Positions 43,411-55,972 are shown, numbered from the stretch's first letter. The stretch is 64,000 nt of DNA from Lichina pygmaea (GCA_963422465.1 OY730174.1:3064914-3128913); one strand, 5' to 3'. Made by a program: numbers and translations. The notes: generated by a model from the letters alone, not told the origin.

Positions 43411-46400
43411 AAGACACATAGCTGACACTTCTCCAGTATAATGTGCAAAAAAGCCAATCAGTCCAAGAGCTACTGCTAGCAACCTCAGCTCTCCAAGAGG
43501 TGGACATTATTGCACTTCAAGAGCTCTGGAAAAACCCTCACCTAGAAACAAGCACTTCAACTGTTTTCTCTTCCTTTCTTCCTCTCTACTGTTCAGAGAT
43601 TGGCAGAACACTTTTTCTTATTAATAAAAATCTGAAACTCTCTTCTCTTCATCCTACCTTCTGGAATAAAGACTTTGTTTCTCTTGAAATCTACTTGGAA
43701 AACTCTCCTACTTCTCTTTGGGTACATAATCTCTACTTCACCCCATCAAGTCAAGAAAACTACACAGAGGCATCAGAAGCTCTTCTCTGTTTACTCCAAA
43801 ATGCTTTACAAGAACAAGGACAACATATTCTTCTCACAGACTCAAATCTTCACCACCCAGACTGGTCAAAGAAAAGAAGACTGTACTCTGAGACTGCAAA
43901 CAAGTTTCAAGACCTAATGAAAGATTTAAATCTGGATTTAGCTATTGCACCTTTCACCCCTACCAGAGCAAGATCTCTTTCTGAAAAACCATGTTCTTCT
44001 ATTGATCTGTCTTTTATTTCTTCTTCTCTTTCTAACTCTCTGATTTTCTCTAAAGTGGCTCTTCAGTTCTTTCATGGGTCTGACCACAGACCTGTACTAA
44101 CCTGCCTGGACCTGGATCCTCCAAGGAAAATCTGGAAACCAGAAAGAAACTGGAGAACACTGGACTCAAACCTTGCAAGAGTAGAGTGTGAGAAGCTACA
44201 CCTGCCCTTCCACTTCCAAGACAAATATGAAGTGGATGAGTACTTGGAGTATCTTGACAACTTTCTCCAAGAAATAGCAAGCAAATCCACACAGCTCCAG
44301 AAGCAATCTGGCCACTCAGTTCCCTGGTGGAATCAAGAGATCCAAAACAAGGTTAAAGAAGAAAGAAGAGTAAGAAGAAAAGTGCAAAAAAGGCAAGCAA
44401 GTCAAGAGGAACTTGAGCAAGCAACTAAGCTCAAGAAAAAGGCAGTCAGAGATAGAAAACAGAACACTTTCAGACACCAAATCCATGAGCTGGCCAGCTC
44501 TTCAAAGTTCTGGAAGCTTGCAAAGTGGGGAAAGTCCAAAGCCAACAAGACTCCTGATCTTCCTCTGGTTCCTGACCTGGAAACACAAGAAGGGATAGCC
44601 AAAACCTTTGAGGAAAAGACTAAAGCCTTCTCACAGCAGTTCTTTCCAAAAGCTCTAGTTCCAGAACCAGGCTCAGAAAGCTCCCAGACTATCTCTGAGA
44701 TACAGCTCTCCCAGGAGGTAACATGTGAAGAAGTGGAGTGAATTCTGGCCAAGAAGAAACCTTTCACAGCAGGAGGGAGAGATAAGCTGCCAAATGGATT
44801 TCTGAGAGCTCTGGAGTCTAGGTTCTGCCAAGCTCTAGCTATTCTGACTTCAACATGCTGGAAACTGGAGTACTTCCCTGAAAGATTTAAGAGTGCAAAA
44901 ACAGTCTGCTTGAGGAAACCTGGCAAGAGAACCTACAATCAAGCTAAAGCCTGGCACCCTATAGCTCTGCTAAACACAACAGGCAAGCTGATGGAAGCTA
45001 TTGCTGCAGCCAGACTAAGCAAGATAGCAGAAGAAGCTGGACTATTGCCAGATATCCAGATGGGCTTTAGGAAAGGAAGATCCACAGAAGCAGCACTTTT
45101 CCTTCTAACCTCTCAAGTGGAAAAAGTCTGGAAGGAAGGCATGGTTGCATCCCTACTCTCACTGGATATCTCAGGAGTCTATGACAGAGTTCTCCCCAAG
45201 ATACTACAGCAAATTCTGAAAAGAAAAGGAATACCTGCCTGGCTAGCTTCCTGGATCTACTTCTTCTGTGATAAGTGCTCTACCACTCTTGTCTTTGATG
45301 ATTCTGAGTCTTGTTCAATTCCTATTCATTGTGGAGTTCCTCAAGGTTCTTCATTATCCCCTATTCTTTTTCTATTCTACATTTCTGAATTGCATGAGAC
45401 TGTGCATACTCCCTCTTCTGGTGTATCTGCCCTGGGGTTTGTAGATGATACAAATCTGCTTGCTTTTGGTCACTCCTTGAAAAGTAACCTTCTGAAGTTA
45501 AAGAACACACACCTCAAATGTCTATCATGGGCTGCAAGACATGGAATGGTCTTCTCTCCTGAGAAATATGAAATACTTTATTTTTCCAGAAGAAGATCAG
45601 ACAATCTTCAGGTCAAGCTCAGACTGGGGAATGTGATTCTCAAACCAAAAGAAGAAGTGTGAGTACTTGGAGTGTACCTAGATGCAAAGCTCCACTGGCA
45701 CAAACACCAGAGGATTATTCTTCAAAAAGCACAGAAAGCACTCTCTTCTCTTTCTAGAACTTCCTATTCTACTTGGGGCTTTCCAGTTCACACATCACGT
45801 CTGGTGTACACTGCTATACTGAGATCTCTACTGAGCTATGCAGTGGGGATCTGGTTTAACTCTCTAAGAAAATCCTCCAATATCTCTTCTCTTGTTTCAT
45901 TTCAAAACAGATGCCTAAGACTTATTGGGGGTGCCTTCAAAGCCACTCCTTCTTTTCTATTAGAGAGTGAGCTTTTTCTTCTACCTCTAGACCTATACTT
46001 TAAATTTCACACTGCCTGTTTTCTTTCTTCTATTCAAAACTCCCCTCTCAAATACTTTCTTGACAGTATCTTTTCCACTATTTCCAGCTATGCCTCTCTC
46101 TTGAAGAAACCTTTAAAGGAATCCTCAACTATCTCTCCTAAGTGGAAATTCACTTGGTTAAGTCAAATAACTACTAACCAGGCTAGTTCAAAGAAAGAAC
46201 TACAAAAGCTCTTTACTAAAGAGTGGGAAGACCAATGGGAAGAGAAGAAAAGAAGAAGCTATCCAGGCTGGCAGACTTTCTGTCAAAAGCCACACAAAAA
46301 CAATCTGAAGCTCTACAAAGAGTTACAGAAAGCTGAGGCAAGTCTGCTACTGCAAATCAGGACTGGAAGAATTGGTCTGGCAAGTTTTCTTTTCAGAGCT

Positions 46401-46819
46401 GGAGTTCCTGACTTCCCTACCCCACTATGTGTGTGTGGCCAAGCAGAAGAAACTGCAAAACATATCACCTCTTCATGCTCTCTTTATTCAAGACAAAGAC
46501 AACAAGTCTCTTTTAATCCCCAAGACTTCACCACTATTATTTCAAACTCAGAGCTACTACAGAAGTTCTTGTACTGGTTTATGTCTTTGAAAAGACTAAA
46601 CCAGTTTAATCTAGCTTTCAAACTCCACTATTCCCAATCCAATACCTAGATTCTCTTCTCTTACCAGAAACTTCAAGATTTCTTTTGTTACATTCCCTAG
46701 TCACACCCTGCCTTCAGTTTTTATCCCTTCAAAGGTTTTCTGAAGGAGTTCACTATTAGCTAGAAGATCTGCATGGCTGTAAAGCTACTACCAGTGTAAG
46801 AATCAAATAAAATAAAAAA
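42267..46819 (+). mobile_element. LINE F, almost full coding length, truncated in ORF1
   Basis: ORF1 from TGLTNRIFQKLENIN, ORF2 from ATG 43407 to 46649, 3' UTR and A-rich tail to about 46819. The right flank is G1-d gag, but the left flank is not, and no TSD was found. The 5' end was therefore rearranged after or during insertion. Confidence 0.9.
43407..46649 (+). pseudogene. LINE F ORF2: endonuclease, RT, C-terminal finger
   Basis: All domains are present: endonuclease (QEVDIIALQELWKNPH; TDSNLHHPDWSKKR; FFHGSDHRPVLT), basic linker, RT (MGFRKGRSTEAALF, YDRVLPKILQ, GFVDDTNLL) and finger CVCGQAEETAKHITSSC. Interruptions: TAG at codon 5 (43419), TGA after EEVE (44739), a break at about 44810-44905, and TGA after KPKEEV (45660) where LINE D, H and K read CGA. 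The RT box has Val before the Asp pair (FVDD instead of FADD). It is the most complete ORF2 in the window but not functional. Confidence 0.86.
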
Positions 46820-47007
46820 AAATACTCTGCGGCTGAGTGTTGTTGCTTGATGTGCTGGATCATTCGTATAGCTACTTTGTCTTTGTTAGATAGTCCAAGG
46901 ATCCTTTTGATCTTGTCCTTGAATTGTGTCTATTTTGTCATCCATTCTGATGTGCCATCATGGTCTCTGTTTCCTGAGAGGTGTTTGTTGATGTAAGGCT
47001 TAATCCA

Positions 47008-47214
47008 TCAGTGGGCATTACCTCTCATGTAAGTGGTTGCAAAGAGTGGCCACTTTTCTTTAGGCAGCCTTGTTTCTGGTTGGAATTGAAAGTAGACTTG
47101 AAGTTGCATAAGCCAGTCATCAACCTTGTTCCTTTCACCGTAGAACAGGTCTGGCTTGGTGATGCTAATCTTTCCATCTGGGGAGTTGGGGTTGGTTACT
47201 CCTGAGGTACTCAT
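47008..47214 (-). pseudogene. G1-d gag N-terminal block
   Basis: Intact ATG and 68 codons (KPDLFYGERNKVDDWLMQL, LPKEKWPLFATTYMRG), closed by the TGA found in all G1 copies. The rest of gag continues with stops to 46820. Confidence 0.75.
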
Positions 47215-47232
47215 CCTTGAGGGTCTTCAAAG

Positions 47233-47879
47233 TGTTGCAGTCTGTACTGTGCTATCCTAACTGAGTATAGGATTAAGGGTGAGATGCAGAAGGCGGGTTG
47301 GTTTTCGCAGGAGAGGAGTGTCAAGGAGCACGAAGGGGTTTGGTGGAATATAGTGGTGGTGACACCTGATCAATAGCTTCATACAAAAGGATTGTATTGA
47401 AGTAGATCTAGTTGTCTGGATCACAACATGAGTTGAAGACGATTGTTCCATAAGGGAACTATCACCAGACTATATAGTGCTGGCCTGTCAAGATGATCAA
47501 GATTGTCTTGACAGTCTTGATGTGAAGACAGGTAAGATTGTCTCAACACATCATACACTCTGTGTCGAGATAGTTGAGATTGTCTTAACAGTCCCACCAT
47601 CTTATGCACTCTGTGTCAAGACTTGTGAGATTGTCTCAACACATCATGTATACTGTGTTCAGACAGGTGAGATTGTCTTGATGCTTCCTGCACTCTGCAT
47701 CAAGACTGGTGAGACTGTCTTGATGCTTCATGCATGCTGCGTCAAGCCACCCGTGTTTGTTTTGACAGTCACGTAACCTTTTGTCAGTTTGGTCACTTGA
47801 CTTTTCCATGGTGTCCTCTTGTCTGGCCAGTGGCCTGTCTGCTTATAAATAAGTGACTCTCTTCCCAGGGATCATAACA
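47233..47879 (-). repeat. 5' LTR of G1-d (CAAGAC-type core)
   Basis: 647 bp with tandem CAAGACAATC-type units at 47490-47770, TATATAG near 47471, and GTCTTCAA on the minus strand at 47439-47432, matching the complement of the post-LTR sequence at 47230-47223 exactly over 8 nt. Confidence 0.88.
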
Positions 47880-47938
47880 CTCCCCTACCCACACACATTG
47901 TGATTGTTCAATGGCAAGATGTCACAAACCACACATCT
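47880..47938 (+). mobile_element. G3b, left piece (protease region)
   Basis: 59 bp homologous to G3a 51700-51760 in reverse, ending in ACATC, the duplicated target of G3a. It continues at 53256. Confidence 0.85.
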
Positions 47939-48208
47939 GTGACGAGGCAATGGCAGAGCAGAACTCAAGCCTAACTGATTTGGTAACCTTGACCTGACTT
48001 GGCTTGAGACTTGAGACTTGGATTGATGTACAAGGCGAAAGACGAGGAAGGAAAAGAGAAAAGAAGAGAAGAAGCTGGGGGAGCAGGAGAAGTTCTTATA
48101 GGCAGGGGATCAGGCAACAGCGGAGCAAACAGGCAAACAGTGCAGATGGGACTTCCCGGCAAGGTGCGTGGCTTGTGCCAGATATGCAACTGGGCCAGAA
48201 CCGTGACA
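47939..48208 (-). repeat. 3' LTR of G3a
   Basis: 270 bp, TGTCACGG...CGTCACA. TATAAG at 48100-48095 and GTCTTTCGC at 48043-48035 on the minus strand. No tandem units, unlike G1 and G2. Confidence 0.92.
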
Positions 48209-48223
48209 TTACCCCCCTCCTTC
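48209..48223 (-). promoter_or_regulatory. Polypurine tract of G3a overlapping the pol stop
   Basis: GAAGGAGGGGGGTAA: the purine run encodes the last residues of pol (EGGG) and TAA is the stop, directly followed by the LTR. Confidence 0.75.
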
Positions 48224-51200
48224 ACATAGTGAACTCCTGTGAGCCTCAGGCCGCTCGTGGGTGTAGTTCTGTGGCTGTGGTTTCCTTGGGTATTTCTCAT
48301 GGAAGTTGTAGATGGCGTCTTTGGCGTTGTCAAGATGCTCAATAGGCTCTTCAGTGGTATCTTCGATTGGCCATCCAGACTATTTGACCAGGTACTTGAA
48401 CTTCTGTCAAGATGTTGCTGGCTTGGAGTCAAGGATTTCTTCAACCTGGAACTCTTCATCTGTGTCTTGACCAATGACAGGGCCAGGGTGTTCATTTGAT
48501 TGGCCAGGGATAGGATTAGCAGGTGTCAGACGTAGAAGGGAAACGTGAAAGACAGGGTGGATCTTGAGAGTGTGTGGAAGCTCCAGATGGCAGGCACGGC
48601 TTCCGACTGTCTTCAACACCTTGAATGGTCCAATCCACTTGTTGTCAAGCTTTTTGCATGGGTGGCGTGTCCTGATGTTCTTGGTATTCAGCCAAACAAG
48701 ATCTCCAGTTTGATAGGATGGTGACAGGACTTGATGCAAATTGGCGGTGTGAGCTTGAGCTTCCTGGGATAGTCGGAGTTCAGCTTGCAACTGTTCCAGA
48801 ATCTGCGTCATTTCTCCAGAGATTTCCATAGCATCTTGGTTGCAGGCTTCACCCATGGGTGTGATGCTGAGCTGTGGATGGAACCCTTTGTTGGCAAAGA
48901 ACGGTGACATGCCAGAGGAATCAGACTGGGAGTTGTTCTGCGTGAACTCTGCCAGAGGAAGCCATTGGACCCAGTCATCTTGGAGATAGTTGACATAGGA
49001 TCTCAGGTAGTGTTCAAGCTCCTGATTCTCTTGTTCTGTCTGACCATCTGTCTCTGGGTGGTGTCCTGAGGATAGTCGTAGCATGACGTCAAGATGGGCA
49101 CAGAGTGCTTTCCAGAATAAGCTGACAAACTGACCTCCTCTGTCTGAGACAATGCTCCTGGGCAAGCCATGGGTACAGACAACAAACTGGATGAACATCC
49201 AGACAAGATGCGAGGTTGTCATCTCAGCACATGGCACAAAGTGGCGTTCTTTGGTGAGACAGTCAGTGATGACCCAGATGTGCTTGGCACCAGGGAAGCA
49301 GGCATCTCTTGACTTGGGCAAGTCAGTAATGAAATCCATAGCCAGATCCTGCCAACGTTGCTGAGGCACAGGAAGAGACAGCAGCTCTCCTTGGCGATCA
49401 CGGGCAGGCTTTGCTCGAGAGCAGACATGACAATTCCTGATGTACTGCCGTATGATGTTCACCATCTTTGGCCAATAGTACCAACAAGACAGAAGATTGT
49501 GAGTCTTGGCAATCCCAGTGTGGCCAGCCATTGCTTGGTCATGGGCTTCTTGGAACAGGCGTAGGCATAGCTCATTGTTCTCAGGGATCCAGAGTCAGTT
49601 CTTGTAGAAGAGACAGTCATTTTCCAAGCTGCAGTCTGAGAGAGACACTTCTCGACTGTGCCTGACACCATCCCTTAGCATCTGTGACACTGTTGCCACT
49701 GGATCACCTTCAGCAAGGTTGTTATAGGCAGCTTGGATAATGTCTGAAAGAGGTGTAGCATCAGGTTCAGTGTCAACTGGTGCAGCTTCTGAACATCTCA
49801 GGATCTGGATGGGCTTGACTTGAACCTCTGAATGTGCAAGATTCTTGGGCTTGAGGATGACTTGCTCCATGAAGTCTTGACAGGGATCACTGTCTGACGG
49901 GAGGTCTTGGGAACATCGAGTGAGAGTGTCAGCCTTGCACTGACTGCCTGGACAGTAGCTGATCTTGAAATTGAAGTGTGACAAGAACTCACTCCAACGG
50001 GCTTGACAGCGGGAAAGGCGCTTTGACAACATGAAGTACTCCAAGTTCTTGTGATCAGAGATCACTTTGACAGGTTCTGGAGATCCTTCAAGCTCTGCTC
50101 GCCATTCTTCAAAGGCACGGACAATTGCCAGCAACTCTTTGTTGTAGATTTCGTAGTTGCATTCTGCCAGCAGGTGGCAGTGTGACAAGAAGGCAACAGG
50201 GCGTAGAACTCCTTCATGGTCTGGCTGTGACAGGACAGCACCAGAGACATAGTCAGAAGTGTCAGTCTCAACAACACACTCCTTCTCCAGATCAAAGTGC
50301 TGCAGGATGGGTGCAGTGCTGAACACCTTCTTGATGCTTTCAAACAAGTACTGCTCTGGGGTTTCCCACTTGAAGGCAACATTCTTCTTGGTCAGAGCTG
50401 TGAGCGGGGATGCAAGCTTGGCAAAGTCTTTGATGAACCGGCGGTAGAAGTTTGCAAAGGCAATGAAGCTCTGCACTTCCTTGAGACTGGCAGGAGGCTT
50501 CCACTCCTTGATGGTGTCAGTCTTGGCTGGGTCCATACTCACAGATCCAGGTCGGCTGTCTTCAGTGGCAGACTGAATGATGAGGCCAAGGTACTTGACT
50601 TGATGGACTTCAAAGTCACACTTGGAGATGTCAACTTGCAGGCTTGCATCTCGTAGTTGACTGAGAACAAGCTTGACATGCTTCCGGTGTTCCTTGAGTG
50701 TCTGACTGTAGATAAGGATGTCATCCACATAGGCAGTGCCAAAGATGTCAAGGATGTCAGGTCCCAAAACATCATTGATGTAGTTCTGGAACATGCTTGG
50801 AGTATTGGCAAGACCAAAGGGCATGACAAGGTATTCGTAGAGGCCTGAGCGTGTGCGGAACACAGTCTTCCATTCTTCACCTTCCTTCATCTGGATACGG
50901 TTGAAGGCACCAACAATGTCAAGCTTGGTGTACCACACAGCTTTGCAAAGCTGGTCCAACGTCTCCCGGATCAGTGGTAGGGGGTAACAGTTCTTGATGG
51001 TGATAGTGTTGAGTGCTCTGTAGTCTACACAGAAACACAATCCACCTCCTGGCTTCTTGACAAAGAGGACTGGTGCAGCAGCAGGTGATGAAGATGCTTG
51101 AATGAAGCCCTTGTTCAGGTTCTCTGTCAGGTATTTCTTGAGAACTTCAAGTTCTTCTCTGCTCATGCTGTACAGAGGTCCAGAGGGTGCCTGGGTTCCT

Positions 51201-51860
51201 GGTTCCATCTTGATCTTGTGGTCAACTCCTGGGTGTAGAGGAGGAAGCTTGTCAGCGTCATCCTTGCTGAAGACGTCCAGGAACTTGTGGTACTGAGCAG
51301 GGAGAAGTGTGGCAGGGTCCACACACTTCTTTGGCTTCAACGCCTGCTCAATGTCTCTCAGAGAAACACTGAACACCTGGTGATCTGGCTTGGCAGCAAG
51401 GAGAGAAAATGCGGCAGCATTGATGGAGATTGGCGTGGCAGAAAGAGGCTTGGGATCCTGAGGCTTTCCAGCAGACGTCTTGGCTTCAAGATCCAAAGAG
51501 ATTGGATAGCCATTGTTTGACTTGAGGCATGCAGATCGGCAGTGATCTGACTTGAACATGATTGAGGTGTTTGCCCAATCAATGTGTGGCCCGTGCTTCT
51601 GGAGCCATGGCATCCCCAGAATCACATCATAGTGAAGACCAGGAGACACAAAGAGAGAGACTTCTTCCTTGTGCACACCATGTGCTGTGGTCATGATTGT
51701 CTTGGTGAGATGCGTGGTTTGTGATGTCTTGCCATCGAACAATCACAATGTGTGTGGGTAGGGGAGAGGTTCTTGGTGAAGAGATTGCACAAAGGAAGCA
51801 CCAATGCAGCCAAATGCTGAACAGCCAGAGTCAATAAGAGCATTGCACTTGAATTTCCCA
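48209..51860 (-). pseudogene. G3a pol: protease, RT, RNase H, integrase, chromodomain
   Basis: Protease LIDSGCSAFGCIG (51850-51810), then a 715-codon open block (51742-49595). This block contains LHYDVILGMPWLQKHGPHIDW, RT with LCFCVDYRALN and YVDDILIYS, and RNase H ([37 protein letters not shown]). Integrase 49531-48407: HTGIAKT, CHVC, MDFITDLP, VSDRGGQFVSLFW, HHPETDGQTEQENQELE. The chromodomain (EEFQVEEILDSK ... FKYLVK, then SGWPIEDTTEEP) is cut by TGA and TAG. Other stops: 51743 and TGA 49595 (shared with G3b). Catalytic residues look intact. Confidence 0.88.
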
Positions 51861-51949
51861 TCTAGGATACAAGGAAGAAACAAGCACTTGCTGTCCAATT
51901 GCTGGTCTGGAGACAGATAGCCAACATGGAGATCCTTTTCATGTCCTTG

Positions 51950-52926
51950 GGTGCGATGATGACCAAGGACTACTTGTTTTCCAACTCTGGAGTAGTCTCA
52001 ACAGTGGCAGACTTGGTGGTGGTCGTGGTGGTGGCAACAACAGGCATGCTTTTCACTGGACAGAAGGTTGAGACGTGACCTTGGTTCCCACAGTAGAAGC
52101 AGAGGCCTTTGCTTCAGCGATGTTCTCACTCTTCTGGCGTCAGCTTAGAGTGGCTGAGATCCATAGTAGGACTTGGTGGCTGTGGCGTGAAGGCTGGCTT
52201 GATGAACCCTGGACGCAGAACTGAAGCTCCTGACCGTGGAACTGAGGCTTGGGTGGGAGGTGCTTGACGTGGACAGCAAGAGTTGGCAGAAGTGGCACAC
52301 AACTGGTTGTCCTGCAGCTGGCATTCCTCAACAAGCTTCTGATAGCTGATGTCCTTGAGGTTGATGCTGACAAGCTGCTTGGCAAGCTCTTCAGAGACAG
52401 CGCATCGAAGATGGCACTTCAAGGCCTTGTCGTTGAAGCCTGTGCGTGGAGCATACCGATTGAACTCTGTGAAGAACTCGGCAAAGGAATAGTTGGCCTG
52501 ACGTAAGGTGATGAGCTTTCTCTGAGCTAGGAACTCTGGGTCTGGGTCGGAGAAGGTGTTCCGGAGATCTTGGACAATGTCATGCCAGTCAATGTACTGG
52601 CCAGCCGTGATCTTAGCTGAGATGTAGGACTGCGCAGTGCCAGTCGTGCGTGAAAAGACATACACAATCCACGATGTTTCCGTGGGGTACCAGTCAGCGT
52701 TGAGTGTCATCTTGAGTGACAGTGACGTGATGAAGCTCTCAAGCTTCTCATGCGTGATTTCCGTGTTTCCACCATCGCCACTGAAGATCTCTGGGTCAGC
52801 AGTGCGTTCGGACTTGGACTTGGGAGTAGTGTTAGTAGCTTGAATTCACATGAACTCTGCAAACATGTTGCGAAGGAACTCGTCATTTCCAGCAACTGGC
52901 ATGGCTTGGTCTGGTTGTTGAGACAT
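51950..52926 (-). pseudogene. G3a gag with CCHC knuckle
   Basis: ATG 52926 (MSQQPDQAMPVAGNDEF). TGA at about 52848 lies where G3c reads Gln (FMQIQA). The main open block is 52710-52126 (ADWYPTETSWIVYVFSRTTG, WHDIVQDLRNTFSDPD, FAEFFTEFNRYAPRTGF), ending TPEE before another TGA. The knuckle CFYCGNQGHVSTFC follows at about 52110-52070. It is collinear with chromovirus gag. Confidence 0.85.
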
Positions 52927-52973
52927 GACAAGGACATGAACGTGGCTTGGTGAAGTGTGTTATGGTTGGGTAG

Positions 52974-52982
52974 GTCTTTCGC
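52974..52982 (-). promoter_or_regulatory. Putative self-priming primer-binding site of G3a
   Basis: GCGAAAGAC begins two bases after the 5' LTR. The 3' LTR carries the exact complement GTCTTTCGC (48043-48035); the 5' LTR has one transition. It is 57 nt downstream of TATAAG. Confidence 0.55.
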
Positions 52983-52984
52983 AG

Positions 52985-53255
52985 TGTGACAAGGCAATGG
53001 CAGAGCAGAACTCAAGCCTAACTGATTTGGTAACCTTGACCTGACTTGGCTTGAGACTTGAGACTTGGATTGATGTACAAGGTGAAAGACGAGGAAGGAA
53101 AAGAGAAAAGAAGAGAAGAAGCTGGGGGAGCAGGAGAAGTTCTTATAGGCAGGGGATCAGGCAACAGCGGAGCAAACAGGCAAACAGTGCAGATGGGACT
53201 TCCCGGCAAGGTGCGTGGCTTGTGCCAGATATGCAACTGGGCCAGAACCGTGACA
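52985..53255 (-). repeat. 5' LTR of G3a
   Basis: 271 bp, nearly identical to 47939-48208. TG...CA ends and adjacent ACATC duplication. Confidence 0.92.
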
Positions 53256-55972
53256 ACATCTTGCCAAGACAATCATGACCACAGCACATAGTGTGCACCA
53301 GAAGGAAGTCTTTCTTTTTGTGTTTCCTGGTCTTCACTATAATGTGATTCTGGGGATGCCATAGCTCCAGAAGCACAGGCCACACATTGATTAGACAAAC
53401 ACCTCAATCATGTTCAAGTCAGATCACTGCTGATCTGCATACTTCAAGTCAAACAATAGCTATCTAATCTCTTTGGATCTTGAAGCCAAGATGTCTGCTG
53501 GAAAGTCTCAGGATCCTAAGCCTTTTTCTGCCACACCAATCTCCATCAATGCTGCCGCATTTTCTCTCCTTGCTGCCAAGCCAGATCACCAGATGTTCAG
53601 TGTTTCTCTGAAAGACATTGAGCAGGTGTTGAAGCCAAAGAAGTGTGTGGATTCTACCACACTTCTCCCTGCTCAGTACCACAAGTTCCTGGACATCTTC
53701 AGCAAGGATAACGCTGACAAGCTTCCTTCTCTACACCCAGGAGTTGACCACAAGATCAAGATAGAACCAGGAACCCAGGCACCCTCTGGACCTCTGTACA
53801 GCATGAGCAGAGAAGAACTCAAAGTTCTCAAGAAGTACCTGACAGAGAACCTGAACAAGAGCTTTATTCAAGTATCTTCATCACCTACTGCTGCACCAGT
53901 CCTTTTTGTCAAGAAGCCAGAAGGTGGATTATGTTTCTGTGTAGATTACAGAGTACTCAACACTATCACCATCAAGAACTGTTACCCCCTGCCACTGATC
54001 CAGGAGATATTGGACCAGCTTTGCAAAGCTGTGTGGTACACCAAGCTTGACATTGTTGGTGTCTTCAACTGTATCCAGATGAAGGAAGGTGAAGAATAGA
54101 AGACTGCATTCTGTATATGCTCAGGCCTCTACGAATACCTTGTTATACTCTTTGGTCTTGCCAATACTCCAAGCATGTTCCAGAACTACATCAATAATGT
54201 TTTGGGACCTGACATCCTTGATGTCTTTGGCACTGCCTATGTGGATGACATCCTTGTCTACAGTCAGACACTCAAGGAACACCAGAAGTATATCAAGCTT
54301 GTTCTCAGTTGACTACAAGATGCAAGTCTGCAAGTTGACATCTCCAAGTACAACTTTGAAATACATCAAGTCAAGTATCTTGGCCTCATCATTCAGTCTG
54401 CCACTGAAGATAGCCAACCCAGATCTGTGAGTATAGACCCAGCTAAGACGAATGCTATCAAGGAGTGGAATCCTCCTACCAGTCTCAAGGAAGTGCAGAG
54501 CTTTATTACCTTTGCAAACTTCTACTGCCAGTTCATCAAAGACTTTGCCAAGCTTGTATCCCCACTCACAGCTCTGACCAAGAAGAATATTGCCTTCAAG
54601 TGGGAAACCCCAGAGTAGTGCTTGTTTGAAAGTATCAAGAAGGTGTTCAGCACTACACCTATCCTGCAGTACTTTGATCTGGAGAAAGAGTGTGTTGTTG
54701 AGACTGACACTTCTGACTATGTCTCTGGTGCTGTCCTGTCACAGCCAGACCATGAACAAGTTCTACACCCTGTTACCTTCTTGTCACACCACCACCTGCC
54801 AGTAGAATACAACTACAAGATCTACAACAAAGAGTTGCTGGCAATTGTCTGTGTCTTTGAAGAATGGTGAGCAGAGCTTGAAGAATCTCCAGAACCTGTC
54901 AAGGTGATCTCTGATCACAAGAACTTGGAGTACTTCATGTTGTCAAAATGCTTTTTCTGCTGTCAAGCCTGTTGGAGCAAGTTCTTGTCACACTTTAATT
55001 TCAAGATTAGCTACTGTCCAGGCAGTCAGTGCAAGGCTGACACTCTCACTTGACATTCCCAAGACCTCCTGTCAGACAGTGATCTCTGTCAAGACTTCAT
55101 AGAGCAAGTTGTTCTCAAGCCCAAGAATCTTGTACATTCAGAGATTCAAGTCAAGCTCATCCAGATCCTGAGATGTTCAGAAGCTGCACCAGTTGACACT
55201 GAAGCTGATACTGCACCTTTTTCAGACATCATCCAAGCTGCCTATAACAACCTTGCTGAAGGTGATCCAGTAGCAACAGTATCACAGATGCTAAGGGATA
55301 GTGTCAGCCACAGTCAAGAAGTGTCTCTCTCAGACTGCAGCTTGGAAAATAACTATCTCTTCTACAAGAACTGACTCTGGATCCCTGAGAAGAATGAACT
55401 ACACCTACACCTGTTCCAAGAAGTCCATGACCAAGCAATGGCTGGCCACACTGGGATTACCAAGATCCACAATCTTCTGTCTTATTAGTACTATTGGCCA
55501 AAGATGGTGAATATCATACAGTAGTACATCAGGAATCGTCATGTCTACTCTCAAGCAAAGCCTGCCTGTGATCACCAAGGAGAGCTACTATCTCTTCCTG
55601 TACCTCAGCAACATTGGTAGGATCTGGCTATAGATTTTATTACTGACTTGCCCAAGTCAAGAGATACCTGCTTCTCTGGTGCCAAGCACATCTGGGTCAT
55701 CACTGACTGTCTCACCAAAGAACACCACTTTGTGCTATGTGCTGAGATGACAACCTCACATCTTGTCTGGATGTTCATCCAGTTTGTTGTCTGTACCTAT
55801 GGCTTGCCCAGGAGTATTGTCTCAGACAGAGGAGGTCAGTTTGTCAGCTCATTCTGGAAAACACTCTGTGCCTATCTTGACATCATGCTACAACTATCCT
55901 CAGAACACCACCCAGAGACAGATAGTCAGATAGAACAAGAGAATCAGGAGCTTGAACACTACCTGAGATCCT
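53256..55972 (+). mobile_element. G3b, right piece (protease to integrase), decayed
   Basis: Collinear in reverse with G3a from 51700 to about 48990. It ends in integrase (LEHYLRSY) where LINE K begins. Many transitions relative to G3a show it is older. Confidence 0.9.
53261..55972 (+). pseudogene. G3b pol remnant
   Basis: Open blocks 53473-54099 (RT N-terminal part, LCFCVDYRVLN), 54089-54430 in another frame, 54427-54618, 54622-54870 (RNase H, VETDTSDYVSGAVL) and 55648-56004 (integrase, VSDRGGQFVSSFW and HHPETDSQIEQENQ). Stops fall at Trp, Arg and Gln codons. It shares TGA after FYKN (about 55372) with G3a. The last codons of the integrase block run into the LINE K tail. Confidence 0.86.

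Larger units (their letters stand above)
46820..47879 (-). mobile_element. G1-d, 5' LTR and gag N-terminus
   Basis: LTR 47879-47233 and gag from ATG 47214 (MSTSGVTNPNSPDGKISIT) to 46820, where LINE F's tail begins. Gag shows the shared TGA before WIKPYIN. On the right it abuts G3b protease sequence (CTCCCCTACCC), so it inserted in G3b. Confidence 0.88.
47939..53255 (-). mobile_element. G3a, near-complete Ty3/gypsy chromovirus inserted in G3b
   Basis: 5317 bp: 5' LTR 53255-52985, gag from ATG 52926, pol to a TAA abutting the 3' LTR (48208-47939). TSD ACATC at 47934-47938 and 53256-53260. The host is a copy of the same family in the opposite orientation. LTRs are almost identical, so the insertion is recent, but several stops interrupt gag-pol. 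Confidence 0.95.

Noticed and set aside
43239-43457. Short minus-strand frames opposite LINE ORF1 and ORF2
   Set aside because: They recur wherever the LINE recurs and are antisense shadows without Cys or other motif conservation, unlike the antisense ORF next to the G1 and G2 3' LTRs.
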